Source of the DNA: Cristatella mucedo
Taxonomy: Eukaryota > Bryozoa > Phylactolaemata > Cristatellidae
Assembly: GCA_009760855.2 (NCBI GenBank)
Contig: WPIO01000122.1
Location: forward strand, 152,001-216,000
DNA length: 64,000 nucleotides
Direction: 5' to 3'
In this document: positions 21,770 through 31,854 of the stretch, in pieces
How the letters are laid out: each line of letters begins with the position of its first letter
How positions within the stretch are numbered: the stretch's first letter is position 1
The notes under the pieces: generated by a model
Database searches by the model: none
What the model was told of the DNA's origin: nothing
What the model saw: the letters and a program-made list of their open reading frames with translations, nothing else
Position numbers and translations under genes: made by a program

Positions 21770-23115
21770 AGAACCCTAACTCTGCAAGATCTGTCAGACG
21801 CCGTCGACACCATTGATGGCGATGTTCTACTTGAACTATTGAGAGCAACAATTGGTCTGGCAGATGGGGCACTGGCGTGGTTTAAATCGTACTTGTCCGA
21901 TCGTGTCCAATCCGTACCTTGTGGGGGTCAGACCTCACACACGAGACGGGTCACCTGTGGAGTCCGTCAAAGGTCTGTATTCGGTTCCTCACTGTTCTTA
22001 ATCTATACTCGACCTCTGAGAAAAGTGATTAAGGCCTATGGAATAGGAGATCACTTTTATGAGGATACGCAGCTGTATTTGTCATTAAAACCGTCGGAAT
22101 CAGCAGCAGCAACTGAGAAACTGAATGCTTGCCTTGCTGACATTCGATCCTGGATGTCGGAAAACTTACTGAAACTAAATGACAATAAAACAGAACTGCT
22201 TCTCTTGGGACACTGTTAGCATGTGGCTGGATTAAAAGGCTTTGCTCGTCTAATAGGTGATGCTGCTGTGCGACCTCCAATACATGCACGAAATGTAGGT
22301 GTCGTCTTCGACAGCTGCCTAAATTTTAAAAGCTTCATTCTGAAGACTGCTTCTACAGCTAGCCATCACGTCCGATCCATATCCAAGATTAGGAGCTGTC
22401 TTCCACAGTTTCTTGCAAAAAATTTAACTAGCTGCTTAGTTCTGTCTCGGATTGATTATTGTAATTCCCTTTTGGCTGGGATACCAAAGAACTCAACGAA
22501 GCCACCGCAGCTGACTATGAATATGGCTGCAAGGCTAGTTTATAAGTCTCAGAGGTTTGAGGACGTGTCTCCTTAGCTAAATGACCTAGGGTAGATGCAG
22601 GTTGAGCAAAGGATTCAGAGCTTCCTACTCCAGATTCAGAAGTTCCTACTCTGACCAACAAGGCCTGCCACGGCATGGCTGCTTCGTACCTAGCTGAAAT
22701 GCTGCAACAGTTTCTGCCTCTTTGCGCCCTCAGATAATGTGTGGACATTAAATTACCTGTTCTATTCTTCTGCTTAAGGACTGTTGGCCCCAGAAGCTTT
22801 AGCTCTGCAGGTCCTAGACTGTGGAACTCACTTCCACAGTTCTTATGCAACGATAACTTCTCTCCCGCTGCCGACTGTAGCGTATCCTTTTCAGCTGTCC
22901 TGAGCTAGTACTTCTATGCTACTCACTACCTCAACTGCTCTCCTGACCTTGCTTTGCTTCCCACTTTCTCTTTGTTGCGTGAGACGAAGTCTGTTGGCTA
23001 TCGAATGCGTACCGAAAGCCGCTTAGGCTGTGAGAGGGCTATGCAAAACTCTCTCGAGTAACAACCGCATAGTCTCTATGGCTTCGTGGAGTTACAGACA
23101 GAGTTACAAGAACCA
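21770..23115 (+). mobile_element. LINE B, RT palm to 3' end, degenerate
   Basis: Starts at the RT palm with LQDLSDAVDTIDGDVLLELL (about 21778-21840). A frame open 21839-22219 then carries GLADGALAWFKSYLSDRV, GVRQRSVFGSSLFLIYTRPL, DHFYEDTQLYLSLKP (YADD reads YE-D, one residue lost) and LKLNDNKTELLLLG. After a stop, 22223-22576 continues with FARLIGDAAVRPP, VGVVFDSCLNFKSF and VLSRIDYCNSLLAGIPK. The last third is frameshifted. The 3' end GGAGTTACAGACAGAGTTAC (about 23090-23110) matches the other LINE B ends. The endonuclease domain is absent. Confidence 0.85.
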
Positions 23116-23191
23116 AAGGCACGGCCTTCAAAGAATTTAGGGTTCGCTTGAAGTATATTCACAGGATAAGATTGTTAAAAGCAGGCGGTAC

Positions 23192-23490
23192 TGTAGGGGC
23201 CCATGGGCGTGCGATGGCGGCTCGACAGAGAGCGAAGCCCCCACAAGCGAGTCGTGGCGCTGTCGACGAGAGCTGTATTATGTGATCTAGCAGCCGTCGT
23301 GCGTGCTGCTCCAGAGCACGAGGTATTAAGAGAGAGAAGAGAGTGGATCTCGTGCGTGCAGTCCGACGCACAGGCAGAAAGTGAATTGTGTGGCTACGAA
23401 CGCGTCACGTGCTGGCAAGGAGCGTCCCCCGTTGGGCGGACAGAACGTCGGCTGGGGGCGGAGCCACGTGATAGCGATGACACGCCCACA
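23192..23490 (+). repeat. Left direct repeat (candidate 5' LTR)
   Basis: 299 bp from TGTAGGGGC to CGCCCACA. Includes CACGTG-type boxes and GATCTAGCAGCCGTCGTG, shared with the right repeat. Confidence 0.6.
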
Positions 23491-23863
23491 AAGGCTCCTC
23501 CCAGTCGAGCGGCGTGGGCCCAGCGACGTTACGCCAAGCGGCGCGACGAACGCAGCAAACAGGCGAGGACGAAAATGTCAGGCGAGTTGGAGCCTGGTAC
23601 TTGGCCCAGTGGTCGGCTGCCGTAAGCGTCGGTGTAGTGGCCTTTCAGCGCCCACGTTGAGGCAGGAGTCTCCGAAACAGCACATAGTGGCGGCGTAGAG
23701 ACGTAGCCGACAGCACACATGTGGAGGGGAGCGTTGCCGACGAGCGCCAAGTGGCGGCGTAGTAGTGAAGGGCCTAATGTACCAGTCGATGGTTGTTGGT
23801 TTGTCGCCGAGTTTGAAGTAGAGTACGTTTGCGTGTTCGAGTCAATCGTCAGGTTCGCCAATT

Positions 23864-24161
23864 TGTAGGGGCTCGAGGGCGAGCGATGGCGGCGCGACCT
23901 AGAGCGAAGCCCCCACAAGTAAGTCGTGGCGTTATCGATGACGGCTGTATTATGTGATCTAGCAGCCGTCGTGTGTGCTGCTCCGGAGCACGAGGTGTTA
24001 AGAGAGAGAAGAGAGTGGATAGCGTGCGTGCAGTCCGACGCACATGCAGACAGTGAATTGTGCCGCAAAGAACGTGTCACGTGCCGGCAAGGAGTGTTCG
24101 CGTTGGGCGGACATAATGTCGGCTGTGGGCTGAGCCACGTGACGGCGATGACACGCCCACA
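23864..24161 (+). repeat. Right direct repeat (candidate 3' LTR)
   Basis: 298 bp, same termini as the left repeat, with many scattered substitutions, so the pair is old or evolved separately. Confidence 0.6.
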
Positions 24162-24244
24162 GTAAGATGCTAAACGTGGTTGGGGAGCAGATCTGATAGT
24201 TAGGCTGGAGCCGAAGAAGGAAAGGACCTGAAAGTCTGTGGCGC

Positions 24245-24386
24245 CGAGTTGGTTTGGTCTTGCAGTTAGAGCGCTAGCCTCGACCATTGTCTTACTGAGG
24301 TCATGGGTTCTAGCCCCTAGGCATGTTTTAAGCGCCTTAGTATAGATTAATTTCTCTCGGGCTGCAATACAAATGACTTCTATTAA
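24245..24386 (+). mobile_element. SINE A (tRNA-derived with LINE-like tail), plus orientation
   Basis: The tRNA-like head has A-box-region GGTTTGGTCTTGCAGTTAGAG and B box GGGTTCTAGCCCC (about 24305-24317). The tail AAGCGCCTTAGTATAGATTAA...CTCTCGGGC has the LINE A-type hairpin, then an AT-rich end. It is a diverged copy. Confidence 0.7.
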
Positions 24387-24387
24387 T

Positions 24388-25445
24388 TTTTTCGCGTGAC
24401 TGGTAGCCAGTGCAGGTTTAAAAGCAGTGATGTGATTTGACAACTGCAACGCCAATGACAGACAATTTCAACTGCAGATTTTTGCACCGGTTATAAGCGC
24501 CTGATTGCACACGTCCTTTGACCACCAAGCAGTGAGTTACAGAAGTCAAGGCGGAATGTCAAAAATGCATGGATTACCTTAGATGCTGTATTCTTGTCTA
24601 AAAAAGCATGCTGAGCTAATTACTATGGAAGCAGCTAGCTCTTGCAGCATATATTCGGTGACAGTGTAGCTGAAGAATGTAGTAATCAATGCTACCTAAT
24701 TACTCAAATTAGCATCTGGGTGCGGCATAAAAATGCAGTGCATTGAGTTACAGAAGTCTAGACTGGATGTCGCAAATGCAAAGAAAAAAATAGATGTATA
24801 CTTGCCTAAGCAAAGATTAAATATAAATATAAATGTAATTCATTTATGTAGCGCCCCAAGAAAACTTAATCTCTATTCAGGCGCTTCACATATGCCTTAG
24901 GGCTCGAGCCCACGACCTAAGCCAGACCTTGGTCGGGGCGAGCACCTTAACCGCTGGACGAAACCAGCTCGATTAATTGAATGAATGCGATGTATCTGAA
25001 AGTAGGAAGACTTGACTGTGGAGCTGATGTGGGCGTCTATTGAAAGGTCACTTTGAAACAGGACACCTAGATTTCGTGCAGATTCAAGAGGAGAAATCCT
25101 GGCAGAGATGATTGGGACAGTTGCATTTTTCAATTAGTTTATTCACACTGGTTTCCCCATAACCAGTTAGCTTTTCATTATCATTCAATTAAGAAATTTT
25201 GCTGCCGTCGATGAGCGGATGTTTTCTATACGTGCAGCAAGTGAGTTGAGAGAGTTCAGAGTGCTTGAGCGCTGTGACGAATCGAAGGAGAGATACAGCT
25301 ACGTGTCGCGTGCATTGAAATGAAAGCCTAGATTGTGCCTGACAATCATTTCGGCTGTAGGGGTAGTATAAATCGTGAAAAGAGCGTGACCAAAAACTGA
25401 GCCCAGAGTCAATCCATATTGCGGAGGTTTCTCAGATGACCTTGG
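24388..25445 (-). mobile_element. LINE A, internal and C-terminal RT, minus orientation, split by a SINE A
   Basis: The minus strand shows the LHWLPV region near 24400, then earlier coding blocks. A frame at 24897-25133 includes IISARISPLESARNLGVLFQSDLSIDAHISSTVKS, and 25200-25445 covers the palm-to-thumb part. The 3' hairpin is missing at the left edge, where a SINE A lies. A second SINE A (24822-24971) is inserted inside it, so the LINE predates that SINE. Confidence 0.75.
24822..24971 (-). mobile_element. SINE A, minus orientation, nested in LINE A
   Basis: The complement of the SINE A consensus: AGCGCCCCAAGAAAACTTAA, TCAGGCGCTTCACATATGCC, GGGCTCGAGCCC (B box), CACGACCTAAGCCAGACCTT and CCTTAACCGCTGGACGAAACC (A-box side). 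It lies between two parts of a LINE A. Confidence 0.8.
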
Positions 25446-25451
25446 TCCATT

Positions 25452-26880
25452 AACATTAATAATAATAATAGTAATTCTATTTTTTATACAGCGCCCTCAG
25501 AAAACTCACCGTCTTACTAGGCAATGTATATTCGTTGCAGAGGAAGGGCACGTGAATGATGGCAATACCCTGAAGTCTCCCCCTGAGATGGGACGTGAAC
25601 CTAGGCAAGGCAGTGGCATTCAGGACCAACTGAGATAAGAGGCGCTGAATAAGGATTAGGTGATCGATAACATCCAAATCTTCTGAGAGATTGGGCAAAA
25701 TAAAATATTGATACTTAAAATAAAAATACATTCTTATGTAGGCCATTATATACCAAATGGAATGCCGACTCTGTGCAAGGATTAACTAATACTCATAACT
25801 GAAATAACTGGCAAGTTTGAAGTTTCAATTTCTGAGTTCAGCTCGTCCGCTACAACTTCCTATAATGTGTTTGAATTAAATAGCGGAAGGAAGAATCGGC
25901 AGAATTTGCATAGGTTTTCTTGCTCTAGAGTTATTTTTAGTAGTGGCCCTAAAAAACCTTTTCAAAAAGTACTAACCCATGTTCAGAGACTAATGACATA
26001 TTTAGAATGCTGGTTGTGCACGCCAGCTGCAAATTATTGATTCATAGAAGCTGGAAAGTAGGTATAGTATCGAGATGACTAAATTTCTTCTTTGATTGGG
26101 GTGTGAACTTCATAAAGACTTCACTAGATGCCTCCTTCAATGAAGACATTAAGGTGCCGCATGGAATTAAGGAACAAGAATTGATGGGGCAAGCCATCAG
26201 CCTAGGAATTGAATCATTGATCTTATCTATCTTGTTGTCAAACACTCTTGAGAAGCGATCCGCTAGATCGTCACAAGAATCACTTCGTAAATGTATTACC
26301 TGAAAGGTGTTGAGGAGATGGTTGACTGTCAGCATCGGAATGTGCGTCTGTGATTCAACCATGTTTTATAGAAGCAAGAGATGACCTTTGCTCGGATGGA
26401 TTGGTAGGATCTACAGTAGTCCTAGTATGCCTGTCGACGGACACCTAGTCCGGAAATTTTGCATGAGTTACGAAGCTTGCGATTAGTACACTTAGCTAAT
26501 TTAATGCTTATGGAAAAAGAAAGAAGTTTCGGGAATGAAGCACAGTGTGCATAATCAGATAGCAAATGCATCGAGTCGGTCAGCTACTGTCGTTTCGTAG
26601 CAATCTTCCGATGGTACAAGTTCTAAGGAAGCATTAAGCAACATAAGCGAAGTGTATAATCTCGCATGGACTGCATCGATGTCAAAAGTCTAAAGGTAGA
26701 TCGATTTGCAGCTAATTTTAGATGGGTAGGAGCAGGACACACGTTGGAAACTGAATGTAAGGCACATATGGTCAAATTACCAGAATTTAGTAATATTTTA
26801 TAAAGTGCAGTTGTAGGAGAACATTTAGGTGAGCGCGTGACGCCTATTATAAGTAGGCACATGCATAAGAGCCAAAAGAT
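25452..26880 (-). mobile_element. LINE A, minus orientation: 3' end joined to RT N-terminal and pre-RT region
   Basis: The left edge is a complemented 3' hairpin (CAGCGCCCTCAGAAAACTCA, about 25490). Immediately right of it the sequence jumps to the N-terminal RT region of LINE A (GAGGCGCTGAATAAGGATTAGGTGATCGATAACATC, the FDxIDHxILLxRL segment), so an internal deletion or a separate short insertion joins them. Further right, the frame 26042-26362 carries SDSCDDLADRFSRVFDNKIDKI and the frame 26623-26862 carries the linker between endonuclease and RT (LAANRSTFRLLTSMQSM). This is the most 5'-extended LINE A in the window. Confidence 0.7.
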
Positions 26881-27585
26881 ACGATCAGTAAGTCAGTGTG
26901 AGAAATTACTTTGGTGCTGACGGCGTCGGGTAAGATATAAAATAAATGTTGAAATCATGCATAGTGAGAAATGATCTTTTTTTGCACATAAAATCGATAG
27001 CAATCAGCGAAAACAGGCGTTATGACCATAAGTATATTTTCCCAACCTCCAAGTGGTATTAGTGTTTCTTGTGAGTTTCAGAAATCTCTTCCGAAAATCG
27101 AAGTTCCTGAAAACATGGTATTCGTAAACAGATGCAGCTAAGACCTAATTAAAGCTTAACATTTTTATTGTTTAACCGTACCGGGTATTAAGTTACTTAC
27201 CTATGGGCATCTAAAGGCTTAGAGTTTCGGGCTGGCTCTACCAAGCCAGACGCGACGTTACATATGCCTTCGGTGGTGTTAGACACGCATTCGGGTAGTA
27301 ACCTCCGTATTACTTATAAATGCGCATATCGCTTCGTTATTGTCGTTCAGATTAAACCTTTGATGTTTTTGCTGGGGCTAGGATAATTGAATTTTACATT
27401 TACCAAAGAAAAGCGTCCGGAGCAGACGCCAGTTCATGATCTGAGAACCTGCTCGCTTGGCGAGAGGAGCGAGTTGAGTACAGACAACTTTGCTTATGAG
27501 GAACCCAACATCCTATGCAAAACGTGTCCTATAACCAAGGTTGCTTATAGGTGATGTTCAAGCGTTATTTTATTAAACCAGTTTT
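26881..27585. other. Unassigned stretch
   Basis: May include decayed endonuclease sequence of the adjacent LINE A, but no motif is readable. No gene recognised. Confidence 0.35.
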
Positions 27586-27705
27586 TTATAATAACAATAC
27601 ACTTAATAAAGAGCCCTCAGAGAACTTAATCTATTTCTAGGCGCTTTATATTTGCTGCAAAGGAAACGCGATCGAATGGTGAGTGGTATCATGCTTGAAG
27701 AAACA
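27586..27705 (-). mobile_element. LINE A 3' end, minus orientation
   Basis: Complemented hairpin (AGAGCCCTCAGAGAACTTAATC...AGGCGCTTTA) and the adjacent 3' untranslated sequence with TGCTGCAAAGGAAACGCGATCG. Severely 5' truncated. Confidence 0.8.
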
Positions 27706-28022
27706 GTTTAAGTTTATCGTAAAATGTACCCTAAGGAGCCAACATTCTGTGTTTTCCTTTGAATGCGATTCTTCAAAGTGATTTTCTCAATCATGCCTTC
27801 AACAATATAACAAACATCGTACTAGTTGAAATGTTCTCCCAAAAACTGATGGACTCTGACTAGTGATTCATAGCGTCCGAATGAGAAATTTTCTGTGAAA
27901 TCTTCAGACACATTGTTATATTGAGATCTTCTTCGTCTTCAATTCCACCTATCGTATTAATAAGCTTTTGCTGTATCTTATCGTAAATCTCCAGTTGGTC
28001 GTTATGTAAATGCAATAAATGC
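27706..28022. other. Unassigned stretch
   Basis: Nothing recognised on either strand. Confidence 0.4.
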
Positions 28023-28165
28023 CGAGCTGGTTTGGTCGAGCGGTTAAGGTGTTCGCCCGACCAAGGTCTGACTGAGGTCGTGGGCTCGAGCCCTGAGGCA
28101 TAAGTGAAGCGCCCGAATAGAGATTAAGTTCTCTTGGGGCGATATATAAATGAATTATATATTAT
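28023..28165 (+). mobile_element. SINE A, best-preserved copy
   Basis: tRNA-like head with A box TGGTCGAGCGG (28033-28043) and B box GGCTCGAGCCC (28083-28093), 50 bp apart start to start as in a tRNA internal Pol III promoter. After the head comes GAGGCATAAGTG, then a hairpin AAGCGCCC...AGAGATTAAGTTCTCT...GGGGCG, then an AT-rich tail. No protein is encoded; it depends on LINE machinery. The tail has the same design as the LINE A 3' end. Confidence 0.85.
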
Positions 28166-28454
28166 ATATTAAATCTCGTTTTTCTTGTGTAAGTATGCGG
28201 CGAAATCGTTCAATGTTAAAGCACAGGCTTTCTTGAGCATGAACTTCGTATTCATCGTTCGTTTGTTTCAATCGATATATTTGCAGGCTTAAAATATCGC
28301 CGCTTTTTGAAAGAAGTTGGCCCAAAAAGGTTGTTGTGGCAAGAAACGAATAGCATTTAAACTTGAAAAGCAATTATAAGCATCCACCGACTTTGAAATA
28401 CAACGTTGATGTCTTGTTTTCGAGTGCTTGCAAAGTTTTTAACAGAATTTGCCT
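28166..28454. other. Unassigned AT-rich stretch
   Basis: No feature recognised. Confidence 0.4.
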
Positions 28455-29695
28455 TAGATAGTGAGACTTCGCAGCTCAAAAAGTCTCTTGACAGTGCTTT
28501 ATGGGGTACCTCAGGACTCTGTGCTAGGTCCGGTTCCTTTCACGGCTTATTCTCTCCCTCTTGCTGATGTGATTGCCAAGCACAATCTAGGCTTTCACTT
28601 CTATGCGGATGACACTCAGTTGTACCTTTGCTTTGATCCCTTCCATACTTCGAGCAACTCAAATTCTCTCAACTCACTTGCTGCATGTATTGATGACATC
28701 CACACGTGGATGGCAGCAAATTTCTTTCAATTTAAACGATAACCAAACTAACTTATCAGTCATGGTAAATCGCAGTGTGACTAGGAAATTGGAAGGCTGA
28801 CCCTCAAAATTATTTCTGCCAGCATATTTCCTGTTGAAATCGAAGTGTCAAGTTCAAAAGTGACCTCTCGTTAGACGACCACGTCAGCTGCATGATCAAG
28901 TCTGCCGACTTTCAGATACGTAGGATTGCTAAAATTCAGGCTTGTTTAGATAAGCATACCATGACTAAGTTTGTCCATGCATTTGTGACATCCTGTCTTG
29001 ACTTCTAAAACTCACTTCTTGCTGGCCTACCGGCATGTCCGATCAGGCGATTACAGATGGTGCAAAACTCAACCCCAGCTAGGCTTGTCTGTCGTGAGCG
29101 TCGCAGTTGCCACATCGCACCACTTCTCACCGACTTTCACTGGCTACAAGTCAAGCAACGGATAGACTTCAAGGTTTTGTCGCTCACTTTTAACTCACTT
29201 TATTCTTTGGCTCCAGTCTATCTGTCTTATCTACTCCCCCACAAGGCCAAGCATTTTACCACCCACTTTTCGGAATCCAACGGTTTACCAATACCTCGTA
29301 CAAACCTCAATTTTGTGGAGACCGTTCACTTACTTTGTGGGATACCAAAGCCTGTAACTCACTCCCGACTTGCGTCAGAACATTCATTGACTTGGCCACA
29401 TTAAAAATCACTTAAAAACACACTTATTTGGGACAGCATTTAGTGGGTCCCTGTGATTCATCCTTCATGTACTTATGCATGCTGACACTGCATGTTGCTA
29501 CTAACCACACTTGCTTGCTGACCCTGTGCATGTCACCCCTAACCATGTTATTCATGTCGTTTATTAAGTACGGTATTATTCACCATTCAATCACATTTCC
29601 TTTTGTAGCAAATGTAAAGCGCCTAGAAAGAGATTGCATTCTCTGAGGGCGCTGTATCAAGTGCATTATCAATGATATTATTATATTTATCAAAC
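28455..29695 (+). mobile_element. LINE A with intact YADD palm motif, 5'-truncated
   Basis: Frame 28461-28742 carries YGVPQDSVLGPVPFTAY, LADVIAKHNLGFHFYADDTQ (YADD at 28602-28613) and SLAACIDDIHTWMAAN. A frameshift follows, then the frame 29057-29404 carries QNSTPARLVCRERRSCHIAP and VKQRIDFKVLSLTFNSLYSLAP. The hairpin (about 29618-29660) is followed by TATCAAGTGCATTA and ATT-type repeats. It lacks the endonuclease and N-terminal RT, so it is a dead 5'-truncated copy with fairly good sequence retention. Confidence 0.85.
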
Positions 29696-29739
29696 GTTTT
29701 ATTTATCTTACGTGAAATTTAAATAGTACTTGCTGTATT

Positions 29740-30760
29740 AGGAGACACTTTTATCCAATTGATGACAAACAATTGTCATTGCATGTAATGCTTCTTTGTG
29801 TGTGACTCTTTGTACCTCTGGCAACTGCATCTTCTCAAGTTCTTCTGTGTGGCTGTCAACCTCACAAGTTTGGTCCTTACTTTGTACTTAGAAATTCTAG
29901 TGTCGGTTAATGTGTCATGACAACCGAGTTCATTACTGCAACTTTCAAAAGCCTCAAAAATCTTCTCGGATCACTTTTTCTCATAGTTCAGCAGTCACTG
30001 CTGGAGTTATCTGAACGTCGTCTTCGTCGTAATCCGAAACAACCACGGGAAAGCCAGCTTTTCTGAAACAATTTCAGATCGTAACTGACAATTCCTGCAA
30101 CTATGGCTTCATAATGTGCAAGGGAATTAGCAAATACATTGGACTTTGTGTACTCAATAACTTAGCGTCCTTATTTGGTGGTCAGAAGCATATGTCGCAT
30201 CACTTGCGTTGTGTAATGTACTTTCACGTGATCCAGTGGCTTTATAAAAATGCCGGTTTCGGCAGCATACAAAGTCCAGTCTGACGTAGTTGAGCTGCCC
30301 CTCTACTTCATACTAAGCCAGGTTATCGGCAAACACAATGATTTTCTGGTTGCCCGGTTCCCGATAAAATTTAAGAATATCGGTGCAAATTCAACTATTT
30401 ATCCAAGTGCTGTTACTGCTAAAATACGGTAATAGCAGTTGAGAAGTTCAAAAGCACTGTAGGTTTGAAAATTTCCTCATTACGTCTGCTTTCTTTTTGG
30501 TGCCAATATATTTGCAGAGAAAAAGCACTGTCAATCTTTCTTTCGGCATCTTTAATTCAGTTGGTTGAGTACCGGTGACAGCTAATGTGCAAAGAGTGAC
30601 ACTTTGGCGAATAGGCCTGTTTCGTCGGCGTTGGAGATATCAGATGCATTGTAACCGTCAATCAACGCCGGTAAGACGTTAGTAATTCATTCGTCGGCTT
30701 TGGTGTGATCTGTAGCAGCTCTTTAACACCACTATTCATAAGGGTAATGAGCAAGTGGTG
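29740..30760 (-). pseudogene. pogo/Tigger-like DNA transposon transposase (DDE), degenerate
   Basis: On the minus strand, DGYNASDISNADETGLFAKV (30660-30601) is the ADETGLF block with the first catalytic Asp of pogo/Tigger DDE transposases. Then come a segment like KERxTVLLCANATG, the block NQKIIVFADNLA (about 30350-30310) at the position of the second Asp (LLLVDNC in relatives), a degraded PPNTTSxLQPLDQG region, and the C-terminal KAGFPVV motif near 30055, followed by an acidic tail. Frameshifts and stops throughout. Members of the family cut and paste DNA at TA sites. Terminal inverted repeats and a CENP-B-like N-terminal domain were not found, so the ends are open. Confidence 0.65.
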
Positions 30761-31854
30761 TCGTGTAAGACCGATCAAGTGTGAAAGTGGACTCGACAAA
30801 TTGAGGGCATGAGGCTATTGGGGTTAGCACGGTTGGATCGTGGATGCAAATTACAGAAAATGTAGCTGTATTTGCAGATGACATAAAACAGGTAGGCTGA
30901 TCTAAGAGATCTCGATGTCCAACTGCAGTCTGGAGATATGGTTTGGCTCTCTAGCCCTCGAGGTGGGAAAAAGGGGCAAGAAACTAAGCTGATGAGCACT
31001 GCGGAAAGTCAAGATACTGCTGAAAATCGGCATTCAGGTGTGACTTTTTGCATTCACTTTTCGCCACTGGCAGCTGCAAAAACACCTCATGATAATTGCT
31101 TATGGAAACACTACGGGTCCTATCATTTCAATTTATTCTATGGTGAGCAAGGCAGTGATTTGGACTGCTAAGGTGACGTTGACGACACGAGTCTCACTGA
31201 TGATGAGATAAGTTGGTTCTGCTCAGCAACATGGCAAGGCAACTGATGATTCACAACGTGTGCATGATACTGAAGATTGTCTGGTTGGATTGACACCAAG
31301 CAGCACCTAATAATGACTGACTCTGTGATGGACGGCGAATCCACATGATTCGATTACCTACGACCAGCTTAAGTGGCATGACTTGTTAGCCACATTGCCT
31401 TCAGCGTTCGCGTCCAAATTCTTTAAAAAGCGATTTATTGTCCGTGGTTTTCATTGTTTACAGTATTTTTAATTAACCGATTTAGAATTGGAGTTTGGTT
31501 GCAAGTGTGACTGTGGCGCCTGGTGCTCAGTGAAACAAGTTCCGCTAACTTGGAAGCAGTTATAAGCCGGCATCAGTAGGGCATTTATAGGATAGATTAT
31601 AAGGATTCATTCGAACAACGCTTGCTCAAGCAGAAGTAATAGTATATTTTTAGAGTCGTGATAGAAACACGCCACTCTGAGTAATCAATGCTGCTCAGTC
31701 TTCGAGGTAGTTAGTGTAGAGGCATGTGCTCCTGTTTATCTCGACATGCATATTTACGTGCTTTTTTGAGCTAAGCATGTCAAAAAAGAAATAAGGATTG
31801 AAATAGTGTAACAGCTGAATTCTCAAATCTAGGATGCGGTTCGAGTCTGTGTCG
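30761..31854. other. Unassigned stretch, possibly 5' part of the Tigger-like element
   Basis: Would hold the transposase DNA-binding domain if the element were complete, but I could not recognise a helix-turn-helix. Small frames at 30775-30999, 30938-31171 and 31695-31928 have no motif. Confidence 0.3.

Larger units (their letters stand above)
23192..24161 (+). mobile_element. TRIM-like element: two near-equal direct repeats in LTR format around a short core
   Basis: Repeat 1 (23192-23490, 299 bp) and repeat 2 (23864-24161, 298 bp) are similar end to end. Both begin TGTAGGGGC and end CGCCCACA, giving TG...CA termini with short imperfect inverted ends. The 373-bp core (23491-23863) has no coding domain. 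Flanks GTAC and GTAA are a possible degenerate 4-bp target duplication. This is the architecture of a terminal-repeat retrotransposon in miniature. Against it, I find no convincing primer-binding site after repeat 1 and no polypurine tract before repeat 2, so a partial tandem duplication is an alternative. GC content is clearly higher than in the flanks. Confidence 0.5.

Noticed and set aside
23529-24455. 308-codon minus-strand open frame, the longest in the window
   Set aside because: It runs straight through the right direct repeat and core of the TRIM-like element into SINE A. The low-complexity Ser/Thr/Arg composition reflects GC-rich repeat sequence; there is no domain, and the left repeat does not maintain the same frame.
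28023-28165. A genuine tRNA gene, suggested by perfect A and B boxes
   Set aside because: The acceptor stem does not close, a LINE-like tail follows, and several similar copies exist. It is a SINE.
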